A model generated the notes under the pieces. It was not told the DNA's origin, did not search any database, and saw nothing but the letters and a program-made list of their open reading frames with translations. Below are positions 60,072 to 64,000 of a stretch of 64,000 bases of DNA, one piece after another. The first letter of the stretch is position 1, and the number at the start of each line of letters is the position of its first letter. Position numbers and translations under genes: made by a program. Origin of the DNA: Vescimonas fastidiosa (GTDB lineage Bacteria > Bacillota > Clostridia > Oscillospirales > Oscillospiraceae); assembly GCF_018326305.1 (NCBI RefSeq), contig NZ_AP023415.1:496001-560000 (forward strand), in the 5' to 3' direction.

Positions 60072-61142
60072 TTACGGTTGGAGGGTAAAGGTCATGGTGA
60101 CCGGGTTATGGTCAGAGTAGGCAAAGCCGGTATCAATGACAGTGGCAGAGTTTACGGTCACATTGTCAGACACCAGGAAGCCGTCTACCGTTACCACATA
60201 CTGGCCCTCGTGGTAAGGCGCATCGGCGTTGCGGCAGCTGGGTACGGGGTTCTCCGGATCCAGAGGCGGCACCAGTGTAATGTTTTTGTCACGGAACAGC
60301 TCCTCCGGCAGGGGCTGGGCCCAGGTGTAGTCCCCGGCACTGATGCCAAACACTTCCTCGGAATTACCCAGCAGGTCCTTGTTAAAGTCCCCGCCGCAGA
60401 TGCAGTAGTTGCCCTTTTCGTACTCGCTCTGCATATCGCTCAGCAGCATTTCCGCCTGCTCATTGGCGATGACCCCGTCAGAGGTGTAGGCGGACAGATG
60501 CACAGCGTAGAGCACCAGCTCCTTGCCGTTTTCCATGGGCACCCGGCTGACGGTGTAGCAGCGGTCCAGGTCCACCAGCTTCATGACCCCCGTTTCAATG
60601 GGCAAACTCCGGCGCAGGGAGGAGGCGATAGGTGCCGAGGAGAAGGTCATCAGCCCCGACTCCGAGGCCCCGTGGGGCTGGGTCAGCGGCCAAAACAGGA
60701 ACGGGGAGTCATAGTTCTGCCCCCACACGGAGCTGTACCCCGTGAGAGCCCCGCGCAGGATGTCCGCCTCATTTCTATGGTAGCTGCGGGTGGCATCGGT
60801 GTCCACCTCCTCCACGAAGTAAAAGGCCGCGTTCTGCTCCTTCAGAAGTTCCGCGATATTCTTGAGGTTTGTGTCCAGCCGCTCCTTGGACCAGGCCCAA
60901 GACTCGGTGCCGCCGTCCATAAAGAAGCTGTAATCCGACTCATAGGCCCCGAAGCCCATGTTGTAGGATACCACAGTGTAGGCAGTGCCGGCCTTGACCT
61001 CTCCGGCGGCAGCCCCCTCTGCCGTCAGGGGCAGATTATCCTCGATGCGGTGGTAGTCCAAAAACACATAGGCTACATAGCCTAAAACCAAAATCAGCAG
61101 GGCCAGCAGCACGATACCGGCGATCTTCAACGCTTTTTTCAT
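60072..61142 (-). CDS. Endonuclease/exonuclease/phosphatase-fold protein, membrane-anchored
   Basis: 356 residues. An N-terminal hydrophobic helix (about 7-29) acts as anchor or signal. The rest is one metal-dependent EEP domain: VVSYNMGFG at the start, FYFVEEVD (metal-binding glutamate), VLYAVHLSAYTSDG, CICGGDFNKDLLGN and, near the end, DTGFAYSDHNPVTM with the catalytic Asp-His. Such extracellular proteins cleave phosphodiesters of DNA, phospholipids or sphingolipids. The substrate is not evident. The gene stands alone. Confidence 0.88.
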   Translation of the reverse strand: MKKALKIAGIVLLALLILVLGYVAYVFLDYHRIEDNLPLTAEGAAAGEVKAGTAYTVVSYNMGFGAYESDYSFFMDGGTESWAWSKERLDTNLKNIAELLKEQNAAFYFVEEVDTDATRSYHRNEADILRGALTGYSSVWGQNYDSPFLFWPLTQPHGASESGLMTFSSAPIASSLRRSLPIETGVMKLVDLDRCYTVSRVPMENGKELVLYAVHLSAYTSDGVIANEQAEMLLSDMQSEYEKGNYCICGGDFNKDLLGNSEEVFGISAGDYTWAQPLPEELFRDKNITLVPPLDPENPVPSCRNADAPYHEGQYVVTVDGFLVSDNVTVNSATVIDTGFAYSDHNPVTMTFTLQP

Positions 61143-61159
61143 ACGGTTCTCCTTATTGG

Positions 61160-61188
61160 TTTACTTTTTCCTGATTCTATATTATAAT
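61160..61188 (+). promoter_or_regulatory. Promoter of the rhomboid operon
   Basis: TTTACT (61160-61165) and TATAAT (61183-61188) with a 17-base spacer, 34 bases before the start at 61222. Confidence 0.65.
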
Positions 61189-61221
61189 TCATTTATACGC
61201 ATTTGAAAAGAGGAATTTATT

Positions 61222-61794
61222 TTGAGAAAACTGGTGATTCGATTTAACGCCCCGGCTACGCTGACTTTTGCTCTGCTGGCCTTGGGTGCCCTGCTGCTGG
61301 GGCAGACTCTGGGCAGCGGCGTGACCATGAAATATTTCTGCGTGTACCGCTCGTCACTGGCGGACCCGCTGACCTATCTGCGCTTTTTCACCCATGTGCT
61401 GGGCCATGCGGACTATTCTCACTATATGGGCAATATGCTGCTGCTTTTGCTGGTGGGCCCGCCTCTGGAGGAGAAGTATGGCTGGAAGAAAATGGCGTGG
61501 TTTATGGCCGTTACTGCCCTGGTTACGGGGCTGGTACAGTTTATCTTCTTCCCGCATACCGCCCTTTTGGGGGCCAGCGGGATTGTATTTATGATGATCG
61601 TTTTGTCCTCCTTCACCGAGAGCCGGGGCGGCGGTATCCCCGTTACGCTGATTCTGGTGGTGATATTCTATCTGGGCGGGGAGATCGTCGACGGACTCAA
61701 GGGCGCGGACAGTGTTTCCCAGCTGACTCATGTGGTGGGCGGCGTGCTGGGTATGATCTTCGGATTTTTGTACCGGGGCAAGCGCCACAGATAG
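61222..61794 (+). CDS. Rhomboid intramembrane serine protease
   Basis: 190 residues from a TTG. Six membrane helices. The catalytic serine lies in LLGASGIVFMM and the histidine in LTHVVGGVLGMIFG; HADYSHYMGNM carries the conserved H-x3-N-like loop. So the dyad is intact, unlike the rhomboid-like protein at 27520. Substrate unknown. It is followed 17 bases later by mrnC. Confidence 0.9.
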   Translation: MRKLVIRFNAPATLTFALLALGALLLGQTLGSGVTMKYFCVYRSSLADPLTYLRFFTHVLGHADYSHYMGNMLLLLLVGPPLEEKYGWKKMAWFMAVTALVTGLVQFIFFPHTALLGASGIVFMMIVLSSFTESRGGGIPVTLILVVIFYLGGEIVDGLKGADSVSQLTHVVGGVLGMIFGFLYRGKRHR

Positions 61795-61810
61795 GGGAGA
61801 AGGACAGACA

Positions 61811-62212
61811 ATGACAGACTATTTTTCCATAGCCTTGCCGGAGGACAATATCCGCGCCATCAGCAGCATCGGCCTGGCCCACATTGGCGACGGGGTGTAT
61901 GAGCTGCTGGTGCGTACCTATCTCTGCGCCCACGGCAAGGCCACCGGCAAAGGACTCCACCGGGCCACGGTGGACCTGGTGCGGGCCCCGGAGCAGGCAC
62001 GCCGGGCACAGAGGATCCTTCCCTTGCTCACGGAGGCGGAGCAGGAGGTTTTTCGCCGGGGCCGAAACGCCCATGTCCACTCCATTCCCCAGCATGCCAG
62101 CCGGGCAGAATACCAGCAGGCCACTGCCCTGGAGGCGCTGTTTGGCTGGCTGTATCTGCGGGGACAGCGGGCACGGATCAACGAGCTATTTGTGTGCATG
62201 ATGGAGGAGTGA
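61811..62212 (+). CDS. mrnC: Mini-ribonuclease 3
   Basis: 133 residues. It is an RNase III catalytic domain without the dsRNA-binding domain: IGDGVYELLVRTYL with acidic residues at the active site, VDLVRAPEQARRAQ, and the characteristic RRGRNAHVHSIPQHASRAEYQ-type segment ending in ATALEALFGWLYL. It matures 23S rRNA ends. Length is normal. Confidence 0.94.
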   Translation: MTDYFSIALPEDNIRAISSIGLAHIGDGVYELLVRTYLCAHGKATGKGLHRATVDLVRAPEQARRAQRILPLLTEAEQEVFRRGRNAHVHSIPQHASRAEYQQATALEALFGWLYLRGQRARINELFVCMMEE

Positions 62213-62215
62213 GCT

Positions 62216-63952
62216 ATGGCACTGGACGCAATTTGCCTGCAAGCGGTGGTGGCAGAGGTCGCCCCGCAGGTGCAGGGCCTGAAAATTGAAAAAATCCAGC
62301 AGCCTACCCGGGATCAGGTGATTCTTCTGCTTCGGGGCAACCGGAGACTGCTTCTGTGCGCCAGCCCCAGCCAGCCCAGGCTGAATCTTACGGCCCTGCT
62401 GCGGGATAATCCCAGCCAGCCGCCCATGTTCTGTATGCTGCTGCGCAAGCACCTATCCGGCGGACGGATACTGTCCATGGAGCAGGCCCCCCTGGAGCGG
62501 GTGGTGACGCTGCGTATAGAGGCTGTAAACGAGATGGGGGAGATGGGAACATTTTCCCTGATTTTGGAGGCCGTAGGCCGCCATTCCAATTTAATATTGT
62601 GCGACAGCGAGGGCCGCATCCTCGACTGCCTGCGCCGGGTAGATTTTGAAATGAGCCGACAGCGACAGGTGCTGCCGGGCCTTTTCTACCACCTGCCGCC
62701 CAGGCAGGAAAAGCAGTCGCCCGTGGATATGGAAGAGACGATGTTCCGTGCCCTTATGCAGAAGGCCGGTCCGGAGGTACAGGCGGATAAGTTCCTGCTG
62801 GATACCTTCACGGCCCTGTCCCCCCTGTGGGCAAGGGAGCTTGCCTACCGGGCCGGAGGCAGCACCGATTGCCGCCTGGGTCGGGCACAGCGCCTGTGGG
62901 AGGTGTTTTCCGCCTGGCAGGCCCGGGTGCGGCAGGGAGAATTCCGCCCCACTGTCATAGAGCGGGGCGGTAAGCCCGCTGACTTTACATTTGACTCGGT
63001 GCTGCAATATGAAAATGCCGGGAAGATGCGCGTCTGTGAGAGCTTTTCGGCCATGCTGGACGATTTTTTCCGGGAGCGGGAGCAGGCGGACCGGGTGCGG
63101 CAAAAAGGGCAGGATCTGCTGAAAACGGCTACCAACGCGCGAGACCGCCTGTGCCGGAAGCTGGCTATGCAGGGCCGGGAGTACGAAAAAACCCAGGATC
63201 GGGACCACCTGCGCATCTGCGGCGAGCTGATTACCGCCAACCTCTACCGCATGGGCCGGGGTATGCGTACCCTGGAGGCGGAGAACTACTATGAGGAGGG
63301 CTGCCCCCGGGTGACCATCCCCTTGGATGTGCGCCTGTCGCCTCAGGAGAATGCGGCGAAGTATTTTAAGCAGTATAATAAGGCCAAAACGGCGGAGAAG
63401 ATGCTCTCCCGGCTCATGGCTCAGGGCCGGGAGGAGCTTACCTATTTGGAGAGCGTGGTCCAGGAGATCGGTCAGGCGGAGTCGGAGCAAGATTTTGCGG
63501 ACATCCGATTGGAGCTGACCGAGGGCGGCTATATCCGGGGCCGGGGCAAAAAGCAACCGGGCTTTCAGCGCAAGTCAGAGCCCCGTCGCTTCCGCACGGA
63601 CAGCGGTCTGCTGGTCCTGGTGGGTCGCAGCAACCGGCAAAATGACAAGCTTACCGCTAAAACGGCAGAAAAAACCGACCTCTGGCTGCACACGCAGAAA
63701 ATACACGGCAGCCATGTGATCCTCTGTACCCGGGGGGCAGAGCCGGATGAGCAGAGCATTCTCCAGGCGGCGAAGCTGGCGGCCTACTTCTCCCAGGGCC
63801 GGGGCAGCGGTAAAGTAGCCGTGGATTATACGCCGGTGAAATATGTGAAAAAGCCTGCCGGTTCCCGGCCCGGCATGGTAGTCTACACCACCTATCGCAC
63901 CGTCCTGGTGGAGCCGGAGGAAGACCTCCCCCGCCGCCTGGCAATAAAATAA
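62216..63952 (+). CDS. rqcH: Rqc2-like ribosome quality-control protein RqcH
   Basis: 578 residues. The N-terminal NFACT-N domain starts with DAICLQAVVAEVAPQVQG and contains VGRHSNLILCD. Central coiled coils (about 280-440) are followed by the NFACT-R domain (about 465-560), with LLVLVGRSNRQNDKLT, LWLHTQKIHGSHVIL and KYVKKPAGSRPGMVVY. RqcH adds alanine tails to stalled nascent chains on 50S subunits; older names are FbpA and fibronectin-binding protein. It starts 3 bases after mrnC. Confidence 0.95.
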   Translation: MALDAICLQAVVAEVAPQVQGLKIEKIQQPTRDQVILLLRGNRRLLLCASPSQPRLNLTALLRDNPSQPPMFCMLLRKHLSGGRILSMEQAPLERVVTLRIEAVNEMGEMGTFSLILEAVGRHSNLILCDSEGRILDCLRRVDFEMSRQRQVLPGLFYHLPPRQEKQSPVDMEETMFRALMQKAGPEVQADKFLLDTFTALSPLWARELAYRAGGSTDCRLGRAQRLWEVFSAWQARVRQGEFRPTVIERGGKPADFTFDSVLQYENAGKMRVCESFSAMLDDFFREREQADRVRQKGQDLLKTATNARDRLCRKLAMQGREYEKTQDRDHLRICGELITANLYRMGRGMRTLEAENYYEEGCPRVTIPLDVRLSPQENAAKYFKQYNKAKTAEKMLSRLMAQGREELTYLESVVQEIGQAESEQDFADIRLELTEGGYIRGRGKKQPGFQRKSEPRRFRTDSGLLVLVGRSNRQNDKLTAKTAEKTDLWLHTQKIHGSHVILCTRGAEPDEQSILQAAKLAAYFSQGRGSGKVAVDYTPVKYVKKPAGSRPGMVVYTTYRTVLVEPEEDLPRRLAIK

Positions 63953-63961
63953 GCTAAAAAA

Positions 63962-64000
63962 CTTGTCATTGCGAGACCGGCTCGCAAACTGGTCGTGGTA
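63962..64000. repeat. Start of a dispersed intergenic repeat
   Basis: The sequence TTGTCATTGCGAGACC followed by an imperfect palindrome (GACCGG with CTGGTC) is a familiar beginning of a dispersed intergenic repeat in many bacteria. It is cut by the window edge, so its length cannot be seen. Confidence 0.5.

Overview
The window reads as chromosomal DNA of a strictly anaerobic, spore-forming, high-GC member of the Clostridia, most like the gut Oscillospiraceae/Ruminococcaceae. The evidence is Gram-positive gene order (scpA-scpB-ytfI-ytfJ-dacB-like-rluB; cmk-plsC-ispH/rpsA; yicC-remA-gmk-rpoZ-priA-def-fmt-rsmB-rlmN-prpC-prkC-rsgA; cdaA-cdaR), sporulation and germination genes (YtfJ, CwlJ-like, GerQ-like), rubredoxin and ferredoxin proteins, and the ispH-rpsA fusion typical of Clostridia. 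The genus is an inference. No rRNA, tRNA, CRISPR array or complete mobile element was seen.

Region by region. 0.1-4.2 kb: a secreted two-repeat protein of unknown function, a two-component system, a YcxB-like small protein and a YwaF-like membrane protein. 4.5-6.6 kb: a Crp/Fnr regulator divergent from a ferredoxin, rubredoxin and DUF2249 redox cluster. 6.6-7.2 kb: an AT-rich scar carrying a KilA-N fragment that appears to cut off the end of the DUF2249 gene. 7.3-9.9 kb: oleate hydratase with its TetR-type regulator. 10-13 kb: an acyltransferase with a zinc ribbon, a DMT transporter and a short phosphopantetheinyl transferase. 13.1-19.4 kb: a phosphate island with two Na/Pi cotransporters around a PhoP/PhoR-like pair; an identical 19-bp Pho-box-like site stands before phoP and before the second transporter. 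19.5-31.9 kb: mixed housekeeping, germination, a ComEA/two-component/GerMN operon, obgE and several small genes.

32.1-42.2 kb is one long co-directional cluster: a site-2 protease, chromosome condensation proteins, sporulation genes, rluB, an RpiR regulator, a flavoprotein, cmk, plsC and the ispH-rpsA fusion. Most neighbours overlap by 4-10 bases, which implies translational coupling. 42.3-47.9 kb holds a DUF3343/cysteine-desulfurase-like pair, cyclic-di-AMP synthase with its regulator, an RseC-like protein, a DUF5685 protein and a J-domain protein. 47.9-59.9 kb is the long gmk-priA-prkC-rsgA cluster linking nucleotide metabolism, replication restart, N-formyl-methionine metabolism, RNA methylation and Ser/Thr phosphorylation. 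59.9-64 kb ends with a secreted or anchored nuclease/phosphatase-fold protein, a rhomboid protease, Mini-RNase III, RqcH and the start of an intergenic repeat.

No obvious new defence or mobile system is present. The most interesting items are the nested expression signals inside the ispH-rpsA fusion, the secreted repeat protein beside its sensor kinase, the ComEA-regulator-kinase-GerMN operon that resembles actinobacterial MtrAB-LpqB, the rhomboid-like protein that lacks catalytic residues and carries a zinc-ribbon tail, the KilA-N scar, and a 56-bp palindrome after rsgA.
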